Of a stretch of DNA of 64,000 nucleotides, positions 50,745 through 59,055 are shown piece by piece (positions within the stretch are counted from its first letter, which is position 1; every line of letters begins with the position of its first letter). A program made the position numbers and the translations under genes. Origin of the DNA: Actinoplanes lutulentus. Its GTDB lineage: Bacteria; Actinomycetota; Actinomycetes; Mycobacteriales; Micromonosporaceae. The stretch is from NCBI RefSeq assembly GCF_003259845.1, contig NZ_QLMJ01000004.1, forward strand, positions 434,001 through 498,000. Direction: 5' to 3'. The notes under the pieces were generated by a model that was not told the DNA's origin, made no database searches, and saw only the letters and a list, made by a program, of their open reading frames with translations.

Positions 50745-51668
50745 ATGAGTCGCCCTCGCCTGCCCCACCTGCTGGCCGATACGCGCAGCGGCGTGCTGCT
50801 GTTCAGCATCACGCCGCCCCGGCGCAGCACACCCGAGGAGCGGGTCAAGGAGATCGCCGAAGTCACCCTCGACCGCCTCAGCGGCTTGGACCTCGACGGC
50901 CTGATCCTGTACGACATCGACGACGAGTCCGACCGCAATCCGGACGAGCGCCCGTTCCCGTTCCTGGAAACCCTGGACCCGGCCCGGTATTACGCCGACC
51001 ACCTGGGCGGCTGGGACAAGCCGGTGGTCATCTACCGCTGCGTCGGCAAATATCCCGAGGACGAGCTCCGCGACTGGATGTCCGGCGTCGACAACCGGGT
51101 CCTCAGCGTTTTCGTCGGCGCCTCCTCCGGCGGCAAACCGGTCCAGACCAGCCTGCGCCAGGCCCAGGCCGCCCGCGCCGAGGTACGCCCCGAGCTGCCC
51201 CTGGGCGCGGTGGTCATCGGCGAACGGCCGGACGAACACCTGCGCATGCTCAAGAAGCAGGAGCGCGGCGCCGGCTTCTTCATCTCCCAGGTCGTCTACC
51301 ACGCCAACGAGACGAAGAACCTGCTCTCCGATTACTACTACGGCTGCCGGGAACGCGGCATCGCCCCGCGCACGATCATCTTCACGCTGTCCCTCTGCGG
51401 CTCCCTGAAGACCCTGGAGTTCCTCGCCTGGCTGGGCGTCGACGTCCCCCGCTGGCTCCAGAACTCCCTGCGCCACGCGAACGACCCGCTGGCCGAGTCG
51501 TACCGCCAGTGCATCGCGATCGCCCGAGACCTCATCGACTTCTGCGAACACCTGGGCATCCCGTACGGCTTCAACGTGGAAAACGTCTCCATCCGCAAAA
51601 CCGAAATCGAAGCCACCACCGACCTGGCAGCCGAAATAGCCGAACTCCTCCACTACCGCCGCCACTAG
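50745..51668 (+). CDS. Methylenetetrahydrofolate reductase-like protein
   Basis: This 307-residue TIM-barrel protein has GVLLFSITPPRRSTPEERV and DGLILYDIDDESDRNPDERP, segments characteristic of the short actinobacterial MTHFR-like group, which includes MTHFR enzymes of Mycobacterium smegmatis that work without bound FAD. It carries the C-terminal PYGFNVENVSIRKTEIEAT. MTHFR makes 5-methyl-THF for methionine synthesis, but some members of the group may do other jobs. ATG 50745 lies after GTGAGGGC. It begins 24 bases after the previous gene. A cytoplasmic enzyme. Confidence 0.72.
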   Translation: MSRPRLPHLLADTRSGVLLFSITPPRRSTPEERVKEIAEVTLDRLSGLDLDGLILYDIDDESDRNPDERPFPFLETLDPARYYADHLGGWDKPVVIYRCVGKYPEDELRDWMSGVDNRVLSVFVGASSGGKPVQTSLRQAQAARAEVRPELPLGAVVIGERPDEHLRMLKKQERGAGFFISQVVYHANETKNLLSDYYYGCRERGIAPRTIIFTLSLCGSLKTLEFLAWLGVDVPRWLQNSLRHANDPLAESYRQCIAIARDLIDFCEHLGIPYGFNVENVSIRKTEIEATTDLAAEIAELLHYRRH

Positions 51669-51776
51669 GGTTGACCGCGTGATCGACTTCAACAATGGAA
51701 CGTCGACATCCGCCAGCTGAGCCTGATGATCGCCAACTACGTCCTCTGAGGAACCGGCGGCCCCGCAAACCCGTAG

Positions 51777-52007
51777 TCAGTCGATCGTTCCGGGATCAGC
51801 GACCCAGCGAGTCGGCTGGCCGGTCACCTCGGCGACCTGCACGAAATCGGCGTCGTAATGCAGGAGCGTCAGATCGTGAAATTCCGCCGTCGCGGCGGTC
51901 GCGATTGACCCGTTCGCAAGCGATCGGTGCCATATGCGGCGCAGTTCGGAGTTGCCCAGAAACCTGAGCAGAGCGCTTGTGTCCGCGAGAAAGCTCACGT
52001 CATCCAC
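51777..52007 (-). pseudogene. PIN-domain (VapC) toxin with internal deletion
   Basis: The 76-residue remnant has the PIN start FLADTSALLRFLG with its first active-site Asp and the PIN end LTLLHYDADFVQVAEVTGQP with the last Asp. The usual middle of about 60 residues, carrying the second acidic residue and the VDLLIAA helix, is missing: SLANGSIAT runs directly into AATAEFHDL. VapC toxins are metal-dependent RNases that need these residues. GTG 52007 overlaps the antitoxin stop. The in-frame deletion probably makes it inactive, while the antitoxin looks intact. Confidence 0.7.
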
Positions 52008-52254
52008 GAACAGCCTGCTTCCGCTGCCAGGGGCGGTTCCGCTTGTCGAGCAATTCGTCGAACTGGCCGGTCGCGGCGATCTCCACCAACTCGGCGAGCG
52101 CGCGGGTGCGGCGAGTCCGAGCGGCGGCGTCGTGCAGCGCGGCGCTGATCGTCTCAGCCTCGGTCGTTGTCCCATACAGCTCTGCGGCGTCAGCCAGCAC
52201 CTCGCTGTCCGGGTCGACCTCGTGTCCGGCCATCAGATCCCCCATAGTCCGCAC
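52000..52254 (-). CDS. VapB-type antitoxin
   Basis: The 84-residue protein resembles the DUF2191/VapB group: a short N-terminal strand region (RTMGDL), then EVLADAAELYGTTTEAETIS and AALHDAAARTRRTRAL, a helical DNA-binding and dimerising part. A C-terminal toxin-wrapping tail ends FDELLDKRNRPW. The N-terminus departs from relatives (GDLMAGHEVDPDS). The toxin gene that follows overlaps the stop by 8 bases. The antitoxin should neutralise the PIN toxin, but that is internally deleted. GTG 52254 is the likely start; ATGs at 52245 and 52233 are options. Confidence 0.7.
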   Translation of the reverse strand: MRTMGDLMAGHEVDPDSEVLADAAELYGTTTEAETISAALHDAAARTRRTRALAELVEIAATGQFDELLDKRNRPWQRKQAVRG

Positions 52255-52359
52255 CGACCCTTCGAGTGTAGGTGTCCCGGCTAACGACTAGCCGTCATAC
52301 GACAAGGCTAGTCGTGTGCATAGATCAACTCAAGGGGCAGGCCTGGGAGGATGGGGCCC

Positions 52360-52653
52360 ATGCTCGTAGCCTTTTCTGTCACCCCCATCGGGGCCGGTGA
52401 CTCCGTCGGGGACGCTGTCGCTGAAGCTGTCCGCGTTGTCCGGGCCTCTGGCCTGCCGAACCGGACCGACTCCATGTTCACCACGATCGAGGGCGAGTGG
52501 GACGAGGTGATGGCGGTCGTGAAACAGGCCGTCGACGCCGTCGCCCTGGTCGCGCCCCGGGTCAGTCTCTCGCTCAAGGCGGACGTGCGGCCCGGTGTCA
52601 CCGGCGCGCTCACCGCCAAGATCGAGCACATCGAGCGGGTGCTGGGCCAGTGA
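52360..52653 (+). CDS. Thiamine-binding (YkoF/MTH1187) domain protein
   Basis: This 97-residue protein has the MTH1187/YkoF fold: [37 protein letters not shown] and the C-terminal helix. Single-domain members bind thiamine or hydroxymethylpyrimidine precursors and may act as cytoplasmic carriers. ATG 52360 lies 9 bases after GGGAGG; the ATG at 52351 abuts it and is unlikely. The HAD gene overlaps its end by 4 bases. It lies about 4 kb from the thiamine ECF operon, a possible functional link. Confidence 0.8.
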   Translation: MLVAFSVTPIGAGDSVGDAVAEAVRVVRASGLPNRTDSMFTTIEGEWDEVMAVVKQAVDAVALVAPRVSLSLKADVRPGVTGALTAKIEHIERVLGQ

Positions 52654-53342
52654 GGCGCCTGGTCATGTGGGACATCGACTACACGCTGCTGCGCGGCGGC
52701 GGGGTCGCGGCCCGGTCGTGGAAGGCGGCGTTCACCGAGGTCACCGGGCTCGCCTGGCGGGACACCCCGATCTTCGGCGGGCGCACCGACCTGGACATCT
52801 GCGCGGAGGTGTTCGCCGTCCACGGGGTGACCGACTGCACCCCCGAGCGCTTCTTCACCAGATATGTGGAAATAGTCGAGCAGGTCAGGCACGAGTTCGC
52901 CGAGCAAGGGTCGCTCATGCCCGGCGTCGAAGAGGTGCTGCGCCGGCTGGGCGACGACCCAGCCGTGGTGCAGACCTTGGTGACCGGCAACGTTCCGGCA
53001 GTCGCCCGGGCCAAGGTGGCCGCTTTCCGGCTCGATCACGTCTTCGACGCCGAGGTCGGCGGTTACGGCACCGACGACAGCGTCCGCGCCACCCTGGTCC
53101 GGCGGAGCCTGGAGCGGGCCGAGGCGAAGTACGGCGAACGGTTCCTCCCGGTCGTCATCGGCGACACCGTGAACGACGTGACGGCCGCCCTGGCGAACGG
53201 CGCGGTCGCGGTCGCGGTGGCGACCGGCTCGACGACGACGGCCGACCTCGTGGCGGCGGGCGCGCACACCGTCCTGCCCGACCTGAGCGACCCGGACCTG
53301 GCGATCGCGGCCCTCATGGCCTCAACCCCGGCGGGAACCTGA
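52650..53342 (+). CDS. HAD-superfamily phosphatase
   Basis: The 230-residue hydrolase has motif [10 protein letters not shown] (nucleophile Asp8, acid Asp10), motif II VTGN (Thr), and motif IV GDTVNDV with two acidic residues. It belongs to the haloacid dehalogenase phosphatases; the cap is small and helical. GTG overlaps the thiamine-binding gene's stop, so coupling suggests a phosphatase of the thiamine pathway (for example TMP), but this is only inference. The last 28 bases plus a little beyond are repeated downstream in tandem. Confidence 0.87.
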   Translation: MRRLVMWDIDYTLLRGGGVAARSWKAAFTEVTGLAWRDTPIFGGRTDLDICAEVFAVHGVTDCTPERFFTRYVEIVEQVRHEFAEQGSLMPGVEEVLRRLGDDPAVVQTLVTGNVPAVARAKVAAFRLDHVFDAEVGGYGTDDSVRATLVRRSLERAEAKYGERFLPVVIGDTVNDVTAALANGAVAVAVATGSTTTADLVAAGAHTVLPDLSDPDLAIAALMASTPAGT

Positions 53343-53411
53343 AAAAACGGTCATGGCCTCAACCCCGGCGGGAACCTGAGAGAACGGTCATGGCCTCAAC
53401 TCCGGAGGGAA
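53315..53411. repeat. 37-bp tandem repeat of the HAD gene 3' end
   Basis: Units start at 53315, 53352 and 53389. The first carries the gene's end and TGA, the second is nearly identical, and the third is diverged and truncated. The third lies inside the 3' end of the convergent phosphatase gene and encodes its last residues. Confidence 0.88.
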
Positions 53412-53912
53412 CCCCGTCCACCGCAGCTCCGCCGGCAGGTGTGTGAGGTCGTTAACCAGGATCACCCGGGGCACCTGCCCGGCCGGATAACGGATCAGGG
53501 TGACCCCGGTGTTGCACTGGTTCACCACCCGGAACCGTTCCGGCGGGGCCGCGTACGCGTCCCGCAGGAACCACCCCACCTGGAAGTTGTGCGTGATCAC
53601 CAGCTCGTGGCTCTCGTCGGCCACCGGGCTGGTGAACCGGGCGATCATCGCCGCCGAGACACTCGGATCGTCGGTGGGCACCTGGTCGTCGAGTTCCTCC
53701 GCCTCCCGGACCGGCACGTCCGGGAAATGGCGGGCGACGATCTGTGCGGTCCGCAACGCCCGGGGTTTCGGACTATGGCTGATCGATTCAAGGGGCAGGC
53801 CGGCCAGACGAGCACCGAGCAGCGACGCCTGCTGCCGCCCGGCCTCGGTCAGATCCGACTGATCGGGCACGGCCTCACCGTGCCGCACGAGCCATAGATG
53901 CCGGACAGCCAC
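53388..53912 (-). CDS. Histidine phosphatase family protein
   Basis: This 174-residue enzyme has the branch-1 motif LVRHGEA (His11 nucleophile), the second-motif region SHSPKPRALRTAQIV, a Glu in AEELDD and the catalytic His in ELVITHNFQVGWF. It cleaves phosphate from small molecules or, as in SixA, from phosphohistidine. The last few residues are encoded by a diverged third copy of the 37-bp repeat that ends the convergent HAD gene, so that repeat may have replaced the original end. It lies 22 bases after the uppS stop. Confidence 0.87.
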   Translation of the reverse strand: MAVRHLWLVRHGEAVPDQSDLTEAGRQQASLLGARLAGLPLESISHSPKPRALRTAQIVARHFPDVPVREAEELDDQVPTDDPSVSAAMIARFTSPVADESHELVITHNFQVGWFLRDAYAAPPERFRVVNQCNTGVTLIRYPAGQVPRVILVNDLTHLPAELRWTGFPPELRP

Positions 53913-53934
53913 GACGAACCTCCCTGATGGATGA

Positions 53935-54717
53935 TCAGGTAGGACTCACCGGGTTGGGCAGCGCTCCTCCGAACCGGCGGTCCCGCTGGGCGTACAACTC
54001 GCACGCATACCAAAGGTGACGCCGATCGAAGTCCGGCCACAAGGTGTCGAGGTAGACCATTTCCGCGTACGCGGATTGCCAGAGCAGGAAGTTGGACGTG
54101 CGCTGCTCGCCGGAGGGGCGCAGGAACATGTCCACGTCCGGGACCTCGGGGTGGTACAGGTACCGCGAGATGGTCTTCTCGTTGACCTTGTCGGCCTTGA
54201 GTTTGCCGGCCGCGACGTCGCGGGCGATCGCCGCCGCCGCGTCCGCGATCTCGGCCTGGCCGCCGTAATTCACGCAGAACTGCAGGGTGAGCGTCTTGTT
54301 GTTCTTGCTCATCTCCTCGGCGGTCTGCAGCTCGGAGATGACGCTTTTCCACAGCCGGCCGGCCCGGCCGGACCAGACCACCCGCACACCGAGGTCGACG
54401 AGCTGGTCGCGGCGCCGCCGGATGACGTCACGGTTGAAGCCCATCAGGAAGCGCACCTCCTCGGGCGAACGCTTCCAGTTCTCGGTGGAGAACGCGTACG
54501 CCGAAAGGTACGGAATACCGAGCTCGATGGCGCCCTCAATGGTGTCGAAGAGCGAGTGTTCCCCCTGCTCGTGGCCCTTGGTCCGGGACAGCCCACGATC
54601 TTTCGCCCAGCGGCCGTTGCCGTCCATGACGATGGCCACGTGTTTGGGCAGCGCGGCGGCCGGCAGCTGCGGTGGCCGGGCGCCGGAGATGTGAGGGATG
54701 GGCGGACGCGGGCTCAA
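53935..54717 (-). CDS. uppS: Isoprenyl (undecaprenyl/decaprenyl) diphosphate synthase
   Basis: The 260-residue cis-prenyltransferase makes the long lipid carrier for cell-wall sugars from isopentenyl diphosphate. It has [19 protein letters not shown] (catalytic Asp, about residue 30), GHEQG and [13 protein letters not shown], the conserved [17 protein letters not shown], and the late [12 protein letters not shown] 54717 overlaps the recO stop (TTGA) with GGGAG upstream. The open frame continues, but there it only mirrors recO. recO-uppS is the order in mycobacteria. Confidence 0.95.
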   Translation of the reverse strand: MSPRPPIPHISGARPPQLPAAALPKHVAIVMDGNGRWAKDRGLSRTKGHEQGEHSLFDTIEGAIELGIPYLSAYAFSTENWKRSPEEVRFLMGFNRDVIRRRRDQLVDLGVRVVWSGRAGRLWKSVISELQTAEEMSKNNKTLTLQFCVNYGGQAEIADAAAAIARDVAAGKLKADKVNEKTISRYLYHPEVPDVDMFLRPSGEQRTSNFLLWQSAYAEMVYLDTLWPDFDRRHLWYACELYAQRDRRFGGALPNPVSPT

Positions 54718-55490
54718 GGGTTCAACTCCCGTCGATCGACAAGCGGCAGCGAACGCAGCGCTCGTTCCATGTGCCATTGCAGGTGTGCGGCGACCAGACC
54801 GCTGCACTCCCGGCGCACCGAGGGCGCGGACGCGTCGGCGATCACCCAGTCGCCGGAGGTCAGCGCGGACATCAGGCCGAGCGTGTCCGGGCTGGGGTGT
54901 GCCGCGCCGGGCGGCCGGCAGTCGGGGCAGACCGCGCCACCGGCCGGGACCGCGAACGCGGCGTGCTGCCCCGGTGTGCCGCAGACCGCGCACTCGGTGA
55001 CCGCGGGCGCCCAGCCGGCGAAAGCCATGGCCCGCAAAAGGTACGCATCAAGCACCAGCCCACCCGCGTGCTCGGCGGTGGCGAGTGCTTTCATCGCGCC
55101 CAGGGTGAGCTGGAAGAGCCGCAGCGCGGGCTCCCGCTCGACCGGGGTGAGCCGCTCGGCGGTCTCACAGATCGCCGAAGCCGCGGTGTAACGCGGATAG
55201 TCCGACAGCAGGGACTTGCCGAAAAGGGAAACCGCCTCGACCTGGCTGACCGAGTGCAGCGCGCTGCCCACACCCTCCGGCGAACCGGCGAGCTGCAGGT
55301 CGATGTGACCGAACGGCTCGAGCCGCGCCCCGAAACGCGACGACGTGCGCCGCACACCGCGGGCGACCGCGCGGAGCCGGCCGTTGCGGCGGGTGAGCAG
55401 GGTGACGATCCGGTCGCTCTCGCCGAGTTTCTGGACGCGCAGAACCACCGCGTCGTCGCGGTAGAGCTGGCGTCGGTATCCGGCGGGCAT
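54714..55490 (-). CDS. recO: DNA repair protein RecO
   Basis: The 258-residue protein loads RecA onto SSB-coated DNA. It has the N-terminal OB fold ([20 protein letters not shown], then [12 protein letters not shown]), a helical middle and a zinc-finger with CAVCGTPGQ and CPDCRPP. Its stop overlaps the uppS start. recO and uppS are neighbours in most actinobacteria, and lie 3' of era. The lipoprotein gene and the acyltransferase gene are inserted between it and era here. Confidence 0.94.
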   Translation of the reverse strand: MPAGYRRQLYRDDAVVLRVQKLGESDRIVTLLTRRNGRLRAVARGVRRTSSRFGARLEPFGHIDLQLAGSPEGVGSALHSVSQVEAVSLFGKSLLSDYPRYTAASAICETAERLTPVEREPALRLFQLTLGAMKALATAEHAGGLVLDAYLLRAMAFAGWAPAVTECAVCGTPGQHAAFAVPAGGAVCPDCRPPGAAHPSPDTLGLMSALTSGDWVIADASAPSVRRECSGLVAAHLQWHMERALRSLPLVDRRELNP

Positions 55491-55598
55491 CCCGTCATTC
55501 TGCCCGGTGCCTACGACATACCCTGACCCGGATCTCAGGGTCGCCTCCGGGACGGGACCGATGGCGCTACGGGTGCTCCCGGAAATAGCGTTTCCAGC

Positions 55599-56363
55599 AT
55601 GAGCCGAAGAGTTGCCCTTGCCCTTGCCGCCGCCTCAGTGGTTGCCCTGACCGGCTGCGACGGCGTGGTCGGCGCCCGGATGACGTTCGACGACACCGAG
55701 AAGGCCAAGGTCACCGACATCGTGCTGGACGGTGGCAGCGGTGACGTGCAGATCAGCACGGGCAGTGTCACCGAGACCCGGATCAAGCGAGTGATCCGCG
55801 GCTCGACCGATCCCGGTCCGTCGTACCAGCTGACCGGCTCGACGCTGACCCTGGCGACCGACTGCGGGGCGAACTGCCACGTCAACTACGAGATCACCGC
55901 CCCGGCCGGGGTGGCCGTCCGCGGCGAGTTGCGCTCCGGTGACCTGGGCGTCTCCGGCGCCGGCACCGTCGACCTCAAACTGACCTCGGGTGACGTCACG
56001 GTGGACAGCGCCACCGGCCCGGTCTCGATCGAGGCGACCTCGGGCGACCTGCTGGTGAGCGACGCGCCGTCCCTGACGGTCGAGCTGACCTCGGGTGACA
56101 TCACCGCCGAGCGGATCGCCGGCCCGATCAAGGCCAGGGCGACCTCCGGCGACATGCAGCTCGACATCAGCGCACCGGCCTCAGTGACCGCGTCGGTGCA
56201 GAGCGGCGACCTCACTCTGCTGGTTCCCGAGGGCGCCTACCAGGTCCGCACCGACACCGGCAGCGGCGACGCCACCGCCGAGGACGTGCCCAACGACCCG
56301 AGCGCCAAGAACATCCTCGACCTACGCACGCGAAGCGGCGACCTCCTCGTAAGCACCAGGTGA
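55599..56363 (+). CDS. DUF4097 family lipoprotein
   Basis: The 254-residue precursor has a signal peptide ending at lipobox LTGC (Cys20). A right-handed beta-helix-like region with 8-9 repeats follows (SGDLGVSG, TSGDVTVDSATGP, TSGDLLVS, TSGDITAERI, TSGDMQLDI, SGDLTLLV). DUF4097 proteins carry this repeat of 22 or so residues in many bacteria, often with anti-sigma-type partners; function unknown. ATG after CATTTCC. Its last 42 bases overlap the convergent acyltransferase gene. It is inserted between recO and era. Confidence 0.82.
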   Translation: MSRRVALALAAASVVALTGCDGVVGARMTFDDTEKAKVTDIVLDGGSGDVQISTGSVTETRIKRVIRGSTDPGPSYQLTGSTLTLATDCGANCHVNYEITAPAGVAVRGELRSGDLGVSGAGTVDLKLTSGDVTVDSATGPVSIEATSGDLLVSDAPSLTVELTSGDITAERIAGPIKARATSGDMQLDISAPASVTASVQSGDLTLLVPEGAYQVRTDTGSGDATAEDVPNDPSAKNILDLRTRSGDLLVSTR

Positions 56364-57377
56364 GACCGAGGCCGGGGCCGGCGAGACCGGCACCGGCAGC
56401 CTCTTCCGGCCGGGCACCAGCTGCGGACGCCGTCCGGCCGCCACGTCCTCGACCCAGCCGACCGCCGCGAGCACCACACCGAGCAGCATCACCACCACGA
56501 CCGCCCGCCACGAGATGCCGACCCAGCCACTGAGCGGCAGACCGTGCGCCTGGCCCACCTGGTTCACCGCCACGATGATCGGGATGTGCCAGAGATAGAT
56601 CGTGAGCGCCCGCGCGTTCAGCACGGTCAGGGCGCGATGCTCCCGGACCATCGGGGCCACCCCGAGCGCCACCAGGATGAACGCCGCTGACCACAGTGCG
56701 TTGCCGAGCGGGATGTCGTTCAGGTCGTACCCTCGTGGTCCTGGATGGGTGATCACCCAGGCCGCGCCGGGAATGGCGAGCGCGGCCGCGAGGGTGAAGA
56801 GCCGCTTGCGGCTCAGCCGGCGCAGGTGCCCATCGTGATGGGCGAAACCGAGCAGCCAGGCCCCGCCGTAAAGCGCGAGGTCGCGCGCCACCGCCGGAAA
56901 AACAAAACCCGAAAATTCAAGAAAAACCAGCACAAGGTACGGGGTAAGCACCGAAGCCAGTGGAAAACGGCGGAACACCGGCAGTGCCAGCGGGGACAGC
57001 AGCACGAACCACAGGAAGTCCCGCAGGTACCAGGCGTGGCTCAGCGACTGCATCCACCAGCCGGTGGCCTCCGGATCGACCAGAGGGAAACCCCAGAGCA
57101 GCAGGTGCACGTCGAACGGAGTGCCGGCGATCAGCATCGCCGGCACCGCGATCACCAGGCCGAGAACCCAGAGCGAGGGCAGCAGCCGTCGCAGACGCCG
57201 CTCCACCGACCAGACGCCGAACCGGTCGATGGAGGCGGCCATCAGGGAGCCGGCCAGGGCGAACATCACCGACATGGCCGGGAAGATCACCGTCAGCGCC
57301 GCCCACCCGGTGAGGTGATAGACCACGACTCGCACGGTCGCCACCGCGCGCAAGAGGTCCAAGTACCGGTTCCGCAT
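56322..57377 (-). CDS. Membrane acyltransferase (acyltransferase 3 family)
   Basis: This protein of 351 residues has about ten helices. It starts RNRYLDLLRAVATVRVVVYHL with the catalytic His of the family (YHLTGW) and the Arg of the RxxxRN-type start. LWFVLLSPLALPVF and YLWHIPIIVAVNQVG belong to the core. Such enzymes O-acetylate sugars of cell-surface polymers or make other esters at the membrane. The polar tail is cytoplasmic. Start ATG 57377 is preceded by CGGTCATGC... with poor Shine-Dalgarno. Convergent and overlapping with the lipoprotein gene. Confidence 0.85.
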   Translation of the reverse strand: MRNRYLDLLRAVATVRVVVYHLTGWAALTVIFPAMSVMFALAGSLMAASIDRFGVWSVERRLRRLLPSLWVLGLVIAVPAMLIAGTPFDVHLLLWGFPLVDPEATGWWMQSLSHAWYLRDFLWFVLLSPLALPVFRRFPLASVLTPYLVLVFLEFSGFVFPAVARDLALYGGAWLLGFAHHDGHLRRLSRKRLFTLAAALAIPGAAWVITHPGPRGYDLNDIPLGNALWSAAFILVALGVAPMVREHRALTVLNARALTIYLWHIPIIVAVNQVGQAHGLPLSGWVGISWRAVVVVMLLGVVLAAVGWVEDVAAGRRPQLVPGRKRLPVPVSPAPASVSPGAYEEVAASRA

Positions 57378-57460
57378 GACCGAAGGTGTTACCCGCGCTG
57401 AGCCGAAAAGCGCAAATCCCGGTGAATTATCCCATAGTCAGAGAATGTCTACGTATCGAT

Positions 57461-58675
57461 CTAAAAGCCCAGCTTACGGAGCTGCTTCGGATCGCGCTGC
57501 CACTCCTTGGCGACCCGGACGTGAAGATCCAGATAAACCTTCGTACCCAGAAGCTCTTCGATCTGAACCCGGGCCTGGGAACCGACCTGCTTGAGCCGCT
57601 CGCCCTTGCTCCCGATCACGATCGACTTCTGGCTGGACCGCTCCACGTACAGATCCGCGTAGATCTTCGTGAGCTTCCCCTCGACCTGCATCTCCTCGAC
57701 GAGGACGGCGATCGAGTGCGGCAGCTCGTCGCGCACACCCTCCAGCGCCGCCTCGCGGATCAGCTCGGCGATCAGGACCTGTTCCGGCTCCTCGGTCAGG
57801 ACGTCGTCCGGGTAGAGCTGCGGCGACTCCGGAAGGTACTTGACCATCGCGTCGGTGAGCAGCTCCACCTGGTGCCCGGAGACCGCGCTGACCGGGACGA
57901 TCGCCGCGAACTCGTACAGCTTCGAGACCGCGAGCAGCCGCTCGGCCAGCAGCTGCGGGCTGACCAGGTCGACCTTGGTCACCACCGCGATCACGGTGGC
58001 CTTGAGGTCGTTCATCTCCGAGGAGATGAATCGGTCGCCGCGACCCACCGGCTCGTCCGCCGGGAAACAGATCCCGATCACGTCGACCTCGCTCCACGTC
58101 TCGCGGACCAGGTCGTTGAGACGCTCGCCGAGCAGCGTGCGCGGCCGGTGCAGACCCGGCGTGTCCACCAGCACGAGCTGCGAGTCCGGCCGGTGCAGGA
58201 TGCCGCGGATGATGTGCCGGGTGGTCTGCGGCTTGTTCGACGTGATCGCGATCTTCTGACCGATGATCGCGTTCGTCAGCGTCGACTTGCCCGCGTTGGG
58301 TCGCCCGACGAAACAGGCGAAACCAGCACGATAAACCCCATCGGTCTGCTTATCGGAACTGGCGGCCTTGTGCCGGTGCACCTTCTGCGAATAAGAGCTT
58401 TCGGTACGCGTCTCCGCGGCGGCCGCCTGTGCCTTGCGAGCCCGGGGTTTCCTGGTCGAGCCCGGCTGCGCGCCGCCCTTGCCTGCGCCGAACCGAGGTC
58501 CTGCGGGCTTCTGCCCAGTGGCCGGTTTCTGACCGGAGCCGCCGGCCGGCTGGCCACCGCTCTGCTCCAGGCGTTTCGCGGCCTGGCGTTCCTGACGGCG
58601 GCGCGCGTTGCGCTCGCCCGGGCTCAGCCGGCGCTCACCCTCGGTCAGACGGCGCTCGCTCTTCTCCTCGGCCAT
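57461..58675 (-). CDS. era: GTPase Era with N-terminal extension
   Basis: Era is the ribosome-assembly GTPase that binds 16S rRNA. G1 is GRPNAGKST (about residue 122), G3 DTPGLHRP, G4 TKVD, and G5 is SAVSGHQV. The KH domain at the end carries VIGSKGERLKQVG. An extension of about 110 residues, rich in Arg/Gly/Ala/Gln, precedes the GTPase; it is common in Micromonosporaceae and not in Bacillus or E. coli Era. ATG overlaps the stop of the deaminase-like gene by 1 base. Confidence 0.93.
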   Translation of the reverse strand: MAEEKSERRLTEGERRLSPGERNARRRQERQAAKRLEQSGGQPAGGSGQKPATGQKPAGPRFGAGKGGAQPGSTRKPRARKAQAAAAETRTESSYSQKVHRHKAASSDKQTDGVYRAGFACFVGRPNAGKSTLTNAIIGQKIAITSNKPQTTRHIIRGILHRPDSQLVLVDTPGLHRPRTLLGERLNDLVRETWSEVDVIGICFPADEPVGRGDRFISSEMNDLKATVIAVVTKVDLVSPQLLAERLLAVSKLYEFAAIVPVSAVSGHQVELLTDAMVKYLPESPQLYPDDVLTEEPEQVLIAELIREAALEGVRDELPHSIAVLVEEMQVEGKLTKIYADLYVERSSQKSIVIGSKGERLKQVGSQARVQIEELLGTKVYLDLHVRVAKEWQRDPKQLRKLGF

Positions 58676-59055
58676 CAGAGGACCGTGCCGAGCAGGGAGC
58701 CGTTGGTGCCGGCGACGTGGATCGGCGCGTCGGCGGCCAGGTCACGCACGGCGGCGTGGCCGGAGCCGTCCAGCGCCGACGCCTCGGTCACCACGGCGGC
58801 CGCCTCCAGCCGGGTAGCACCGGAAGCCACCGCCTGCGCCACGGCCAGTTGAAGGGCGGTCAGGGCGAGGCTGGGCAGCACGACCGTGGCAGCCGCGTAG
58901 GTGCGACCATCCTGGTCGCGTACCGATGCGCCCTCGACCGCGCCCACCCGGGCGCGCGCGCTGCGCGCCAGGGTGACCAATTTGGCGTCCTCGGCACTCA
59001 GCGGAGTGCCATCGGTGCCGGGCACGGGTGCGGCGGCGAAGGTCTGCTCAGGCAT
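58675..59055 (-). CDS. Cytidine deaminase-like protein lacking zinc ligands
   Basis: The 126-residue protein has the deaminase-fold order with [20 protein letters not shown] and [20 protein letters not shown], where real deaminases have HAE or CAE. Neither this nor the PCxxC motif remains. It cannot bind the catalytic zinc by known means and so is probably not an active cytidine deaminase. A similar gene sits between CNNM and era in mycobacteria (Rv2365c). Its ATG overlaps the CNNM gene stop by 8 bases. A structural or regulatory role is likely, but unknown. Confidence 0.7.
   Translation of the reverse strand: MPEQTFAAAPVPGTDGTPLSAEDAKLVTLARSARARVGAVEGASVRDQDGRTYAAATVVLPSLALTALQLAVAQAVASGATRLEAAAVVTEASALDGSGHAAVRDLAADAPIHVAGTNGSLLGTVL

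Noticed and set aside
51669..51776. Short remnant after the MTHFR-like gene (frame ending LSLMIANYVL)
   Set aside because: Too short to assign; no start with Shine-Dalgarno, possibly part of a decayed gene.
58675..59055. Active cytidine deaminase
   Set aside because: Neither the HAE/CAE nor the PCxxC zinc motif is present; called deaminase-like only.
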